Of a DNA stretch of 64,000 bases, positions 19,397 to 29,900 are shown piece after piece. The DNA comes from Gilliamella sp. wkB178. GTDB lineage: Bacteria > Pseudomonadota > Gammaproteobacteria > Enterobacterales > Orbaceae. Made by a program: the position numbers and the translations under genes. The notes beneath the pieces were generated by a model. It made no database searches. It worked only from the letters and a program-made list of their open reading frames with translations, and was not told the DNA's origin. The stretch spans positions 223,600-287,599 of the forward strand of contig NZ_LZGK01000014.1 of the NCBI RefSeq assembly GCF_001690705.1, written 5' to 3'. The number at the start of each line of letters is the position of its first letter. Position 1 is the stretch's first letter.

Positions 19397-19831
19397 TTAT
19401 ACTTGTAACCAAAATGTTACTGGCCCATCATTGATAAGTGATACTTGCATATTAGCGGCAAATTGACCGGTTTGAGTTCCGATTTGTTGTTGGCATTGTT
19501 GAACAAAAAATTGATAAAGGTTATTAGCTTCTTCCGGTTTGGCTCCCCGAGTAAAACTTGGACGCATTCCTTTATGTGTGTCAGCGGCTAAAGTAAATTG
19601 AGATACAACTAATATTTCACCGTTAGCTTGTTTTACATTTAGATTCATTTTTCCTTCATCATCACTAAAAATACGATAACCTAGAACCTTTTCACAAAGA
19701 CGAATGGCTTTTTGTTCATTATCTTGTTGCTCAACGCCAAGCAAAACCAGAATCCCATGATTAATCTCTCCAATGATTTGATCATCAACAGTAACACTGG
19801 CTTGTTTAACACGTTGGATTAAGGCAATCAT
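19397..19831 (-). CDS. dtd: D-aminoacyl-tRNA deacylase
   Basis: Dtd hydrolyses D-aminoacyl-tRNAs (and Gly-tRNAAla) as a homodimer to keep D-amino acids out of proteins. The 144 residues show the family blocks [13 protein letters not shown] at the N-terminus, the active-site [11 protein letters not shown], and [11 protein letters not shown] near the end, which carries the Gly-cisPro-like motif region. It lies 7 nt after yihY in the leftward unit ftsN-yihY-dtd; yihY-dtd is also adjacent in E. coli. Confidence 0.96.
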   Translation of the reverse strand: MIALIQRVKQASVTVDDQIIGEINHGILVLLGVEQQDNEQKAIRLCEKVLGYRIFSDDEGKMNLNVKQANGEILVVSQFTLAADTHKGMRPSFTRGAKPEEANNLYQFFVQQCQQQIGTQTGQFAANMQVSLINDGPVTFWLQV

Positions 19832-19838
19832 GGTTTAG

Positions 19839-20681
19839 TTACTCCGATTTCTGTTCATGATTAAGAGTGAGTTGTTTTTGTCGATTATAGTCAGTGAGAG
19901 TGGCGGCAAATTCTGCTCCAAAGAGAACTATGCACCAAGAACAATAAATCCACACTAACATAATAGGAATTGATGATACTACACCATAAATAAGTTGATA
20001 AGTTGGAAATGAGGTAACATAAAATGCAAAAGCTCGTTTACTTAATTCAAATAATATTGCGGCTACAAAAGCGCCAATAATCGATTCTTTAAACGGTACT
20101 GTTTCAGTTGGAATGATGCAGTAAAGTAACCAAAATCCAACAATTGAAATGATGAATGGTAAGGTAGTAAGTAAAATATTCCCAGTTGTAGCTGCAGATA
20201 ACCATTTTAAGGAAAAAATATAAGAACTAATTGCTATACTGGAACCAACTAAAATTGGGCCTAACGTTAAGATCGTCCAATACATGGTTAAATTGTAAAT
20301 TAATGAACGTTTACGTTTAGTTTTCCAAATATGATTGAGCGCATTATTAATAGAATTAATTAATAATAAAGACGTTACAATTAGTCCCACTACTCCTAGA
20401 ATGGTCATTTTTTTGGTATTGGCAATAAATTGTTCGAGATAATTTTGAATGGTATCACCAGCAGTGGGAACAAGATTGTTGTAGATTAACTGTTTTAAAG
20501 AACGACTAATTTCATTAAACATTGGGAAAGCAGATAATAATGAAAAAATAACAGTAATCAGCGGTACTAGTGCCAATATTGTGGTGTAGGCAAGCCCAGC
20601 AGAGGATGTAGTTAGACGGTCTTGGTTAATACGAGACCATAACATTTTTGAAAATATCTGTATCTGCTTACATGTTTTCAT
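19839..20681 (-). CDS. yihY: YihY/BrkB family inner-membrane protein
   Basis: A 280-residue polytopic protein of the YihY/virulence factor BrkB family, with about six transmembrane helices. The conserved N-terminal segment DRLTTSSAGLAYTTILALVPLI and the LYCIIPTE and GVVSSIPIMLVWIYCSWCIVLFGAE blocks identify it. Older annotation as ribonuclease BN is known to be wrong for this family, and its biochemical role is unsettled. It starts 9 nt after ftsN stops and runs into dtd. Confidence 0.92.
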   Translation of the reverse strand: MKTCKQIQIFSKMLWSRINQDRLTTSSAGLAYTTILALVPLITVIFSLLSAFPMFNEISRSLKQLIYNNLVPTAGDTIQNYLEQFIANTKKMTILGVVGLIVTSLLLINSINNALNHIWKTKRKRSLIYNLTMYWTILTLGPILVGSSIAISSYIFSLKWLSAATTGNILLTTLPFIISIVGFWLLYCIIPTETVPFKESIIGAFVAAILFELSKRAFAFYVTSFPTYQLIYGVVSSIPIMLVWIYCSWCIVLFGAEFAATLTDYNRQKQLTLNHEQKSE

Positions 20682-20690
20682 AGGCTTCTG

Positions 20691-21314
20691 TTATTGATTA
20701 GTAACAGTACAACTATTGATACCATTACTTTTTAATGAATTTACAACTTTATCTGCATCATTTTTATTAGCATAAGGACCAACAGTAACACGATATAATT
20801 GACCTGAAGTTATATTACCACTAAACCCAGACATAGCTAATTGCGCCCTTAGTGTATCAGCATTGAATTTGTCTTTAAATGCACCACACTGTAGTAACCA
20901 TTTGGTTTGTGATGATACAGGAATTGATGTTGCTTTGGCAGCTTGTGTTGTAGTATTCGTCTGTACTTGCGGCGTGACAACACGAGTATTATTGACAAAA
21001 CTATCTAAAATTTGTTGTCGTTCACTAGCGACTGAACTAGAAGAGGTTCCAGAACTAGCGTTAGGTGTTTCTAGTTCTTTTAAATATGTCCAGCGTTCCT
21101 GAGGTTGTTCGGGTAAAGTTAGTGCTGGAGGTTCAGTTTTTTTCTTTGATTGTTCAACAACTTTATCTGTTTTGTTGTTATTTGAAATAACATAAAGAAC
21201 GGCAGAGAATAAAGCGATAAGAACAATAGCGATGAATATCATTAGCTTTGGCATGAGCCGAGACTTATTTTTTTTTGTTCGGCCCTTTTTTCTAACATAA
21301 TCACGCTGAACCAC
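20691..21314 (-). CDS. ftsN: Cell division protein FtsN
   Basis: FtsN is a late, essential divisome protein that activates septal peptidoglycan synthesis. The GTG at 21314 gives MVQRDYVRKK (E. coli: MAQRDYVRR) with an AGAGAG ribosome-binding site 6-7 nt upstream; the frame is open further to 21365, but that extension is not homologous. The order is: cytoplasmic basic tail, one transmembrane helix (about 24-44), the ERWTYLKELE segment equivalent to the E. coli region essential for activation, a short Ser/Thr/Gln linker, and a C-terminal SPOR domain (about 135-207). At 207 residues it is much shorter than E. coli FtsN (319), with most of the linker missing. Confidence 0.92.
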   Translation of the reverse strand: MVQRDYVRKKGRTKKNKSRLMPKLMIFIAIVLIALFSAVLYVISNNNKTDKVVEQSKKKTEPPALTLPEQPQERWTYLKELETPNASSGTSSSSVASERQQILDSFVNNTRVVTPQVQTNTTTQAAKATSIPVSSQTKWLLQCGAFKDKFNADTLRAQLAMSGFSGNITSGQLYRVTVGPYANKNDADKVVNSLKSNGINSCTVTNQ

Positions 21315-21362
21315 AATATACTCTCTTTTGATGTTATTGATCTTGAATGATAGATTAGTATA

Positions 21363-21392
21363 CAAATAAAAAAAGTGGCTTTCACCACTTTT
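21363..21392 (-). terminator. Rho-independent terminator after rpsT
   Basis: Read leftward, AAAAGTGG-TGAAAG-CCACTTTT is followed by a TTTTATTTG tract. It lies 41 nt past the rpsT stop and separates rpsT from ftsN. Confidence 0.85.
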
Positions 21393-21432
21393 TATGATTT
21401 TCTATAATTATTATCACTAACAGACTAAAACA

Positions 21433-21696
21433 TTAAGCCAATGCTTTGATCTGTTTGATTAAATTTGCTTTATGACGTGCAGCTTTATTTTTGTGAATTA
21501 AGCCGCGGGCCGCTTGACGATCAACAACTGTTTGCATATTTTTAAATGCTTCTTCAGCTGTTTGTTTTTCACCAGCTGCGATAGCTGCGTAAACTTTTTT
21601 GATATAAGTACGCATCATTGAACGGTTACTAGCATTATGTTTACGGCGTTTTTCGGATTGAACCGCACGTTTCTTAGCTGATTTGATATTAGCCAA
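21433..21696 (-). CDS. rpsT: 30S ribosomal protein S20
   Basis: S20 is a primary binder of 16S rRNA helices 9 and 44. The basic helical protein ([20 protein letters not shown]...) is 87 residues, exactly the E. coli length. The start is a TTG at 21696, with GGGAG 6 nt upstream. E. coli rpsT also starts with UUG, which contributes to its weak, S20-autoregulated initiation. An earlier in-frame TTG at 21702 would abut the ribosome-binding site and is rejected. A terminator follows directly. Confidence 0.96.
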   Translation of the reverse strand: MANIKSAKKRAVQSEKRRKHNASNRSMMRTYIKKVYAAIAAGEKQTAEEAFKNMQTVVDRQAARGLIHKNKAARHKANLIKQIKALA

Positions 21697-21924
21697 AGTC
21701 AACTCCCAAGTTAAAATAAAAAATATATATTAATAAGGCGGGTGAATATGCCTTATTTTCTCTCTTTTGTCAATGCATTCGCATAAAAAAAATTAATGGT
21801 TATGATAATTAATTTCAATTGTAAATGTTTATTATTTAGCTCCTGAGGGGAGTAACCTAAAGTATTTTTTTATGTTAAAATGGCTATAATTTTATTTTGT
21901 TTTTATTTTACAAGAGGAAGTGTC

Positions 21925-23088
21925 ATGTCTATTATAAGAATGCAAGATCTTGATCTAAAAGGTAAACGTTTATTTATTCGTTCAGATCTTAATGTACCAG
22001 TTAAGAATGGAAAAGTAACTTCTGATGCACGTATTAAAGCATCATTACCTACTATTGATGAAGCAATTAAAAAAGGCGCTAAAGTGATGGTTACTTCTCA
22101 TATAGGTCGTCCGACAGAAGGAGAATATAATCCTGAATTCTCATTACAGCCTGTTGTTGATTATTTAAAAGCGCATGTTTCTTACCCTGTACGTTTAGTA
22201 AAAGATTATCTTAATGGAGTAGACGTTAAAGAAGGTGAACTGGTTGTTCTTGAAAATGTTCGTTTCAATGTGGGTGAAGGTAAAGATGACGAAGCTTTAT
22301 CTAAAAAATATGCTTCCCTTTGTGACATCTATGTAATGGATGCTTTTGGTACTGCTCACCGGGCACAGGCCTCAACTCATGGAGTTGGTAAATTTGCACC
22401 AGTTGCTTGTGCAGGTCCTTTATTAGCAGCTGAATTAGATGCATTAGGTAAAGCACTAGATAATCCAGCACGTCCAATGGTGGCTATTGTTGCCGGTTCT
22501 AAAGTTTCTACTAAATTAACAGTACTTGATTCACTATCTAAAATTGCAGATCAAATTATTGTTGGCGGCGGTATTGCTAATACCTTTATTGCGGCTGAAG
22601 GTTATGATGTAGGTAAATCTCTTTATGAAGCTGATTTAATTCCAGAAGCAAAAAAACTAATGGCAAATTGCCAAATTCCTGTACCTACTGATGTACGTGT
22701 TGCAACAGAATTTAGTGAAACTGCTACAGCAACTGAAAAATCAGTCAAAGATGTTAAAGAAAATGAACAAATTTTAGATTTAGGTGATAAATCTGCGCAA
22801 GTTCTAGCTGATATTATTAAAAATGCTAAAACTATTTTATGGAATGGTCCAGTAGGTGTTTTTGAATTTCCTAATTTTCGCCGTGGTACTGAAATCGTTG
22901 CCAAAGCTATTGCCGATAGCAAAGGCTTTTCAATTGCAGGTGGTGGTGATACATTAGCAGCAATTGATTTATTTGGTATTGAAGATAAAATTTCATATAT
23001 TTCAACAGGTGGTGGTGCTTTCCTTGAGTTTGTGGAAGGTAAAAAATTGCCTGCTGTTGCAATGTTAGAAGCTAGAGCAAAGGCGTAA
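21925..23088 (+). CDS. pgk: Phosphoglycerate kinase
   Basis: Pgk transfers phosphate from 1,3-bisphosphoglycerate to ADP in lower glycolysis. The 387 residues show [10 protein letters not shown] near the N-terminus, [22 protein letters not shown] and the C-terminal nucleotide-binding [14 protein letters not shown]. The ATG at 21925 has a strong AAGAGGAAG site; the frame is open upstream to 21880, but the ATG gives the conserved [15 protein letters not shown] start. A good -10 element (TATAAT, 21885-21890) lies 35 nt upstream. fbaA follows after 78 nt, as in E. coli, but epd is not upstream. Confidence 0.97.
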   Translation: MSIIRMQDLDLKGKRLFIRSDLNVPVKNGKVTSDARIKASLPTIDEAIKKGAKVMVTSHIGRPTEGEYNPEFSLQPVVDYLKAHVSYPVRLVKDYLNGVDVKEGELVVLENVRFNVGEGKDDEALSKKYASLCDIYVMDAFGTAHRAQASTHGVGKFAPVACAGPLLAAELDALGKALDNPARPMVAIVAGSKVSTKLTVLDSLSKIADQIIVGGGIANTFIAAEGYDVGKSLYEADLIPEAKKLMANCQIPVPTDVRVATEFSETATATEKSVKDVKENEQILDLGDKSAQVLADIIKNAKTILWNGPVGVFEFPNFRRGTEIVAKAIADSKGFSIAGGGDTLAAIDLFGIEDKISYISTGGGAFLEFVEGKKLPAVAMLEARAKA

Positions 23089-23166
23089 ATATAAAGTTTA
23101 ATAATAAAGGGTGAGTTATTTATTCATCCTCTACTTTTTTATATAAATAAAATTATAGGTAATAGA

Positions 23167-24246
23167 ATGGCTACAAAGATTTCAGATGTTGTTAAACCTG
23201 GTGTAATTACTGGAGATGATGTGCAAAAAGTATTTCAAGTTGCACGTGAAAACAATTTTGCATTACCAGCAGTTAACTGTGTTGACACTAATACTATCAA
23301 TGCTGTTTTAGAAACAGCAGCTAAAGTTAGATCGCCTGTTATTGTGCAATTTTCAAATGGTGGAGCTCAATTTTTAGCTGGTAAAGGTTTAAAATTAGAT
23401 GGACAAGAAGGTGCAGTTTTAGGTGGTATTTCTGGAGCCAAACATGTACATCTTATGGCTGAAAAATATGGTATACCGGTTATTGTTCATACTGACCACT
23501 GTGCCAAAAAATTACTTCCATGGGTAGATGGTTTACTTGATGCAGGTGAAACTCATTTTGCAAAAACAGGTAAACCATTATTTTCTTCTCATATGATCGA
23601 TTTATCAGAAGAAACATTAAAAGATAATATTGATATTTGTTGTCAATATCTTGCTCGCATGTCTGCCATGAAAATGACTTTAGAACTAGAATTAGGCTGT
23701 ACTGGTGGTGAAGAAGATGGCGTAGATAACAGTCATATGGATAGTTCCGCACTTTATACTCAGCCTGAAGATGTAGCTTATGCTTATGAACGTTTAAGTG
23801 CTATTAGCCCACGTTTCACAATCGCTGCATCTTTTGGTAACGTTCATGGTGTTTATAAACCAGGAAATGTTAAATTAACTCCGAAAATTTTAGATAATTC
23901 TCAAAAATATGTATCTGAAAAATTTAATTTACCAGCTAAATCATTGAATTTCGTTTTCCATGGAGGATCTGGATCAACTGCTGAAGAAATAAGTGAAGCA
24001 GTAAGTTATGGTGTTATCAAAATGAATATTGATACAGATACTCAGTGGGCTAATTGGGCTGGTATTTTAGGTTATTACCAAGCAAATGAAGCATACTTAC
24101 AAGCTCAATTAGGTAATCCTGAAGGCCCAGACGCACCAAATAAAAAGTACTACGATCCACGAGTTTGGCTACGTAAAGGTCAAGATTCCTTGATTGCTCG
24201 TTTAGAGCTTGCATTTAAAGAACTTAATGCGATTGATGTACTTTAA
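23167..24246 (+). CDS. fbaA: Fructose-bisphosphate aldolase, class II
   Basis: A zinc-dependent aldolase that interconverts fructose-1,6-bisphosphate with glyceraldehyde-3-phosphate and dihydroxyacetone phosphate. The 359 residues carry the zinc ligand motif VIVHTDHCAKK, the LELELGCTGGEEDGVDN metal/active-site block, FGNVHGVYKPGNVKL and FVFHGGSGS. It follows pgk on the same strand, and a strong terminator ends the pair before the ribosomal operon. Confidence 0.97.
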   Translation: MATKISDVVKPGVITGDDVQKVFQVARENNFALPAVNCVDTNTINAVLETAAKVRSPVIVQFSNGGAQFLAGKGLKLDGQEGAVLGGISGAKHVHLMAEKYGIPVIVHTDHCAKKLLPWVDGLLDAGETHFAKTGKPLFSSHMIDLSEETLKDNIDICCQYLARMSAMKMTLELELGCTGGEEDGVDNSHMDSSALYTQPEDVAYAYERLSAISPRFTIAASFGNVHGVYKPGNVKLTPKILDNSQKYVSEKFNLPAKSLNFVFHGGSGSTAEEISEAVSYGVIKMNIDTDTQWANWAGILGYYQANEAYLQAQLGNPEGPDAPNKKYYDPRVWLRKGQDSLIARLELAFKELNAIDVL

Positions 24247-24259
24247 ATCCTTACCACCG

Positions 24260-24287
24260 GCAGGGCAATCGCCCTGCTGTTAATTTT
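24260..24287 (+). terminator. Rho-independent terminator of pgk-fbaA
   Basis: GCAGGGC-AATC-GCCCTGC is a 7-bp GC-rich stem with a tetraloop, followed by TGTTAATTTT, starting 14 nt after the fbaA stop. Confidence 0.85.
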
Positions 24288-24302
24288 AGTCATAAATAAG
24301 TC

Positions 24303-24331
24303 TTGCAATTTTTACTCAGTTATAGGATAAT
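24303..24331 (+). promoter_or_regulatory. Sigma-70 promoter of rplKAJL-rpoBC
   Basis: TTGCAA (24303-24308) and GATAAT (24326-24331) are separated by 17 nt, directly after the fbaA terminator and about 90 nt before rplK. The leader of roughly 80 nt between this promoter and rplK is where L1 autoregulation would be expected, but I could not identify the L1 target with confidence. Confidence 0.65.
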
Positions 24332-24420
24332 TCTGCCCTCATTTAACTTAGGGGAGCTGTCTATTTATTAATAGTTATTATTAATGGAGGCGTTTGCACC
24401 CAAGATAAGGAAACTAAAAA

Positions 24421-24849
24421 ATGGCAAAAAAAGTACAAGCTTACATCAAGTTGCAAGTTGCAGCTGGTGCAGCAAATCCAAGTCCACCAGTTGGTCCAGC
24501 TCTTGGTCAACATGGTGTTAACATCATGGAGTTCTGTAAAGCATTTAATGCAAAAACAGAAAGCATCGAAAAGGGATTACCAATTCCGGTTGTTATTACA
24601 GTTTATTCAGATCGTTCATTTACATTTGTAACTAAGACCCCACCTGCGGCAGTATTATTAAAAAAAGCAGCTAAGATTAAGTCTGGATCTGGTGAACCTA
24701 ATAAGAAAAAAGTTGGTAAAGTAACTAGTGCACAAGTGCGTGAAATTGCTGAATTAAAGGCTGCCGATATGAATGGTGCAACCATTGAAACAATGATGCA
24801 TTCAATTGAAGGTACGGCTCGTTCAATGGGCTTGGAAGTGGAGGGTTAA
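24421..24849 (+). CDS. rplK: 50S ribosomal protein L11
   Basis: L11 forms the GTPase-associated centre of the 50S subunit with 23S rRNA and is needed for RelA activation. It has 142 residues, the normal length. The N-terminal domain shows [36 protein letters not shown] and the C-terminal RNA-binding domain ends with [20 protein letters not shown] precedes the ATG. It is the first gene of rplKAJL-rpoBC and 3 nt ahead of rplA. In E. coli secE-nusG would precede it; here pgk-fbaA does. Confidence 0.98.
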   Translation: MAKKVQAYIKLQVAAGAANPSPPVGPALGQHGVNIMEFCKAFNAKTESIEKGLPIPVVITVYSDRSFTFVTKTPPAAVLLKKAAKIKSGSGEPNKKKVGKVTSAQVREIAELKAADMNGATIETMMHSIEGTARSMGLEVEG

Positions 24850-24852
24850 TTA

Positions 24853-25554
24853 ATGGCTAAATTATCTAAGAAAGCTAAACTTATCCGCGAAAAAGTTAAT
24901 GCAACAAAACAATATGAAATTAATGAAGCAATTGCTTTATTAAAAGAATTCGCAACAGCTAAGTTTACTGAAAGTGTTGATGTCGCTGTCAATTTAGGTA
25001 TCGATTCTCGTAAATCAGATCAAAATGTTCGAGGAGCAATTGTTCTTCCTCACGGTACTGGGCGTAGTGTACGCGTTGCTGTATTTACTCAAGGAGCAAA
25101 TGCAGAAGCAGCTAAAGAAGCTGGAGCTGAATTAGTAGGTATGGACGATCTTGCGGATCAAATCAAAAAAGGTGAAATGAATTTTGACGTGGTTATTGCA
25201 TCTCCAGACGCTATGCGTGTTGTTGGTCAATTAGGTCAAATCTTAGGACCACGTGGTTTAATGCCTAACCCTAAAGTGGGTACAGTAACTCCAAATGTAG
25301 CGGAAGCAGTTAAGAATGCTAAAGCTGGTCAAATTCGTTACCGTAATGATAAGAATGGTATTATTCATACTACTATCGGTAAAGCAGATTTTGATGCCGA
25401 TAAACTTAAAGAAAATTTAGAAGCATTACTTATTGCTTTAAAACGTGCAAAACCAGCATCTTCTAAAGGTATTTTTGTGAAGAAAATTAGCCTATCTACT
25501 ACAATGGGCGCTGGTGTTGCGATTGATCAAGCAACATTGAATGCAACTGTTTAA
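24853..25554 (+). CDS. rplA: 50S ribosomal protein L1
   Basis: L1 builds the L1 stalk near the E site and, when free, represses translation of its own operon in E. coli by binding the rplK leader. The 233 residues are typical, with the diagnostic [18 protein letters not shown] segment in domain II and [15 protein letters not shown] near the C-terminus. It starts 3 nt after the rplK stop, so the two genes are translationally coupled. Confidence 0.98.
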   Translation: MAKLSKKAKLIREKVNATKQYEINEAIALLKEFATAKFTESVDVAVNLGIDSRKSDQNVRGAIVLPHGTGRSVRVAVFTQGANAEAAKEAGAELVGMDDLADQIKKGEMNFDVVIASPDAMRVVGQLGQILGPRGLMPNPKVGTVTPNVAEAVKNAKAGQIRYRNDKNGIIHTTIGKADFDADKLKENLEALLIALKRAKPASSKGIFVKKISLSTTMGAGVAIDQATLNATV

Positions 25555-25581
25555 TTACAAATTAGTAATTAAACAAAAGAA

Positions 25582-25677
25582 TCGGTTGGTGTCTGGCCTT
25601 AACCAGACCCCGTCCAAGACCGTAGGTGTAGTCATAATTTGATTACTTAATTTTCCTACGTAGACGGTGACAGAACC
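25582..25677 (+). ncRNA. Ribosomal protein L10 leader (autoregulatory mRNA structure)
   Basis: The segment between rplA and rplJ closely resembles the E. coli L10 leader: GGTGTCTGGCC, a GTCTGG/CCAGAC hairpin (25591-25596 with 25603-25608), CCCGTCCAAGACCGTAGG, a long arm closed by CGTAGG/CCTACG (25621-25626 with 25655-25660), then TAGACGGTGACAGAACC. In E. coli the L10-(L7/L12)4 complex binds this kink-turn-containing region and blocks rplJL translation. A separate small stem (CTAGGC/GCCTAG, 25751-25765) lies just before the rplJ ribosome-binding site. Confidence 0.9.
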
Positions 25678-25786
25678 TGATAAGATATAATACAGGAATT
25701 CTGCTCATCGTGGTTGTGCTAACTATTATTTGTAGTTAGTTAAAATAATTCTAGGCTTTGCCTAGTTTAATCCAGGAGCAATACCA

Positions 25787-26284
25787 ATGGCACTAAATCT
25801 TCAAAATAAACAAGAGATTGTTGCTGAAGTTACTGAAATCGCCAAAGGTGCGCTATCTGCAGTTGTTGCTGATTCTCGTGGCGTGACTGTAGACAAAATG
25901 ACAGCATTACGTAAATCTGCTCGTGAAGCTGGTGTTTATATGCGTGTTGTTCGTAATACGCTATTACGCCGAGTTGTTGAGGGTACTCAATATGAGTGCT
26001 TAAAAGATGCGTTTGTTGGTCCAACTCTAATTGCATTTTCAAATGAGCACCCTGGTGCTGCAGCGCGAATTTTTAAAGCGTTTGCAAAAGAAAATGATAA
26101 TTTTGAGATTAAAGCCGCAGCCTTTGAAGGTGAGTTAATTTCTGCAGCGAACATTGATCGCTTAGCAACATTACCTACTTATGAAGAAGCATTAGCTCGC
26201 TTGATGTCAACCATGAAAGAAGCCGCAGCTGGCAAATTGGTTCGCACTCTTGCAGCGGTTCGCGATCAAAAACAAGCTGCTTAA
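25787..26284 (+). CDS. rplJ: 50S ribosomal protein L10
   Basis: L10 anchors L7/L12 dimers to the ribosomal stalk base. The 165 residues show the conserved N-terminal block [32 protein letters not shown], and the C-terminal L12-binding helix. Its strong CCAGGAGC site is 8 nt before the ATG. With L12 it feeds back on the leader at 25582-25677. Confidence 0.98.
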   Translation: MALNLQNKQEIVAEVTEIAKGALSAVVADSRGVTVDKMTALRKSAREAGVYMRVVRNTLLRRVVEGTQYECLKDAFVGPTLIAFSNEHPGAAARIFKAFAKENDNFEIKAAAFEGELISAANIDRLATLPTYEEALARLMSTMKEAAAGKLVRTLAAVRDQKQAA

Positions 26285-26343
26285 TTGTCAGTATGATTGT
26301 GAATTTTATTAATTAAAAAAATGTAAATTTGGGAAACTATATT

Positions 26344-26712
26344 ATGTCTATCACTAAAGAACAAATTTTAGATGCAGTTGCTGAAATGTCTGTAATGGAT
26401 GTTGTTGAACTTGTATCAATGATGGAAGAAAAATTCGGTGTTTCTGCAGCAGCAGCAGTTGCAGTTGCTGCAGCAGGTCCTGCTGAGGCAGCAGAAGAAA
26501 AATCTGAATTTGATGTAATCTTAAAAGATGTTGGCGGTAACAAAGTTGCTGTTATCAAAGCAGTTCGTGGCGCAACAGGTCTAGGTTTAAAAGAAGCTAA
26601 AGATCTTGTTGAATCAGCTCCAGCAACAGTTAAAGAAGGCGTTAGCAAAGCTGATGCAGAAGAACTTAAAAAGGCACTTGAAGAAGCTGGTGCTGCTGTC
26701 GAACTTAAGTAA
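26344..26712 (+). CDS. rplL: 50S ribosomal protein L7/L12
   Basis: L7/L12 is the multicopy stalk protein that recruits translational GTPases. An N-terminal dimerisation domain ([24 protein letters not shown]), an alanine-rich hinge (about 36-55) and a C-terminal factor-binding domain ([23 protein letters not shown]) are all visible. The ATG at 26344 gives the standard N-terminus and 122 residues; an in-frame upstream start at 26329 is not homologous. A GGGAAAC precedes it. Confidence 0.98.
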   Translation: MSITKEQILDAVAEMSVMDVVELVSMMEEKFGVSAAAAVAVAAAGPAEAAEEKSEFDVILKDVGGNKVAVIKAVRGATGLGLKEAKDLVESAPATVKEGVSKADAEELKKALEEAGAAVELK

Positions 26713-26734
26713 GATTATTGATAACACCATAAAT

Positions 26735-26764
26735 GGCTGGGGGTTTTGTACCTCCAGCCTTTTT
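26735..26764 (+). terminator. Attenuator between rplL and rpoB
   Basis: GGCTGGGGG and CCTCCAGCC pair over nine positions (one G-U) with a 9-nt loop, followed by TTTTTGCG. The corresponding E. coli gap holds a partial terminator that lowers rpoBC transcription relative to rplJL, and the position here is the same. Confidence 0.85.
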
Positions 26765-26878
26765 GCGCTGTAATAAGTCCAAGAATTATATTTGAAGACT
26801 ATTAATAAAAAGCAATAAAGAAATAGTATATTTATTAAACCTAATCAATTGATATTTATAGATATTTTCGATGAGGTG

Positions 26879-26912
26879 TCAGGTGTTATTATTTAATTAA
26901 TAATATCCCTGA
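26879..26912 (+). other. Long imperfect stem ahead of rpoB, possible RNase III site
   Basis: TCAGG/CCTGA and, beyond a 2-nt bulge, TGTTATTA/TAATAATA form an extended stem in the rplL-rpoB gap, after the attenuator and 49 nt before rpoB. E. coli has an RNase III processing site in the same gap. The assignment is by position and shape only. Confidence 0.45.
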
Positions 26913-26960
26913 TGAATATTTAATCATGCTAATATAGCAGATAAGCAAGTTGAGGAACTA

Positions 26961-29900
26961 ATGGTTTACTCTTATACCGAGAAAAAACGAATTCGTAAGA
27001 ATTTTGGTAAGCGTCCACAAGTCTTGGATATACCGTATCTTCTTTCTATTCAACTTGATTCGTTCCAGAAATTTATTGAGCAAGATCCTGAAGGCCAATA
27101 TGGTTTAGAAGCCGCTTTTCGTTCAATATTTCCGATAAAAAGTTATAGTGGTAATGCTGAGTTACAATACGTGAGCTTTAAAATGGGCGAACCTGTGTTT
27201 GATGTAAAGGAATGTCAAATTAGAGGAATCACATACTCAGCACCGTTGCGCGTTAAATTACGTTTAGTAATTTATGATAAGGATGCGCCAGAAGGAACAG
27301 TAAAAGATATTAAAGAACAAGACGTCTATATGGGCGAGATTCCTTTAATGACGGACAATGGAACCTTTGTGATTAATGGTACTGAACGTGTAATCGTATC
27401 ACAATTACATCGTAGTCCTGGTGTGTTCTTTGATAGTGATAAAGGTAAAACACACTCTTCTGGTAAAGTATTATACAATGCTCGGATTATACCTTATCGT
27501 GGTTCTTGGCTTGATTTTGAATTTGATCCAAAAGATAACCTTTTTGCACGTATCGACCGCCGTCGTAAGCTACCAGCAACAATTATTTTACGAGCTCTAG
27601 GTTATGATACTGAAGAAATTTTAGATATTTTCTTTGAAAAAACTAATTTTGAAGTTGGTAAATCCAAATTAAAAATGGAACTTGTTCCAGAGCGTTTACG
27701 TGGTGAAACCGCATTATTTGATATTGAAGCTAAAGGTAAAGTTTACGCTGAAAAAGGTCGTCGTATTACAGCTCGTCATATTCGTGAATTAGAAAAAGAT
27801 AAAATTACCAAAATCGATGTGCCAGTTGAATACATTGTCAATAAAGTACTAGCTAAAAATTATGCTAATGCGGAAACAGGCGAAGTTGTAGCATTAGCTA
27901 ATACCCCTATTTCTTTAGAGTTATTGGTAGAATTAACCAATGCTGGTCATAAAAAAATTGAAACATTATTTACCAATGATCTAGATCATGGTTCTTTTAT
28001 TTCTGAAACATTAAATGTTGATTCAACTCGAGACCGATTAGGCGCATTAGTTGAAATTTATCGAATGATGCGTCCAGGTGAACCACCAACAAAAGAAGCG
28101 GCAGAAGCGTTATTTGATAATTTATTCTTCTCTGATGAACGTTATGATTTATCAGCAGTAGGCCGAATGAAGTTCAATCGTTCTTTAGGTCGTGATGATA
28201 TTGAAGGTGAGAGCGTCTTGACCAAAGGCGATATCGTCGATGTAATGAAGAAGTTAATTGCCATCCGTAATGGTCATGGTGAAGTGGATGATATTGACCA
28301 TTTAGGTAATCGTCGTATCCGTAGTGTTGGTGAAATGGCTGAAAACCAATTCCGTATTGGTTTGGTTCGCGTAGAGCGAGCAGTAAAAGAACGTTTATCT
28401 TTAGGCGATCTTGATGCATTAATGCCACAAGATATGATTAACGCCAAACCGATTTCAGCGGCAATTCGTGAATTCTTTGGTTCAAGCCAATTATCGCAGT
28501 TCATGGATCAAAACAATCCATTATCTGAAATTACGCATAAACGTCGTATTTCGGCATTAGGTCCTGGTGGTTTAACACGCGAACGTGCTGGATTTGAGGT
28601 GCGTGACGTACACCCTACGCATTATGGTCGAGTATGCCCAATTGAAACACCTGAAGGTCCAAACATTGGTTTGATTAACTCATTAGCTGTTTATGCGCGT
28701 ACGAATGAGTATGGATTTTTAGAAACACCATACCGTCGTGTTATCGATGGTGTGGTTACCGATGAAATTAACTATTTATCTGCAATTGATGAAAGTGAAT
28801 TTGTTATAGCGCAGGCTAACTCAAACTTAGACGATAATGGTCGCTTCAAAGAAGAATTAGTGACATGTCGTTTGAACGGTGAGTCAGGTTTATATAGTCC
28901 AGAACAAGTTCATTATATGGATGTATCCACACAACAAATTGTATCTGTTGGTGCTTCTTTAATTCCATTCTTAGAGCATGATGATGCTAACCGTGCCCTA
29001 ATGGGTGCTAACATGCAACGTCAAGCCGTTCCAACCTTAAAAGCGGAAAAACCGTTTGTTGGTACTGGTATGGAACGTGCGGTAGCGGTTGATTCTGGTG
29101 TAACTGCAGTTGCTCGCAGAGGTGGTACTGTACAATATGTGGATGCTTCACGTATTGTGGTGAATGTAAATGCTGATGAAATATATGCTGGTGAAACAGG
29201 TATTGATATTTACAATTTAACTAAGTATACCCGCTCTAACCAAAATACTTGTATTAATCAAATTCCGTGTGTGGAATTAGGTGAAAAGGTTGAACGAGGT
29301 GATGTACTTGCAGATGGTCCTTCAACTGACTTAGGTGAATTGGCATTAGGGCAAAACATGCGTGTGGCATTTATGCCGTGGAATGGTTATAACTTTGAGG
29401 ATTCTATTTTAGTTTCTGAAAAAGTAGTTCAAGATGACCGTTTTACCTCAATTCATATTCAAGAACTATCATGTATTTCTCGTGATACTAAGTTAGGTGC
29501 AGAAGAGATTACTGCTGATATTCCAAATGTCGGTGAAGCAGCACTTTCTAAACTGGATGAATCAGGCATTGTTTATATTGGTGCTGAAGTTAAAGGCGGT
29601 GATATTCTAGTTGGTAAGGTGACACCAAAGGGTGAAACTCAATTAACTCCAGAAGAAAAATTACTCCGCGCTATTTTTGGTGAAAAAGCATCTGATGTTA
29701 AAGATACTTCATTGCGTGTACCAAATGGTGTTTCTGGTACAGTTATTGATGTGCAAGTCTTCACTCGTGATGGTGTACAAAAAGATAAACGTGCACTAGA
29801 AATTGAAGATATGCAACTTAAACAAGCACGAAAAGATTTAACTGAAGAGTTAAAAATCTTAGAAGCAGCGTTATTTGCTCGCATCCGTGATGTACTAATA

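Noticed and set aside
23480..23752. Leftward 90-codon frame opposite fbaA
   Set aside because: It is a shadow of a certain gene; the product has no family resemblance and is rich in His/Tyr/Leu, as expected from the reverse complement.
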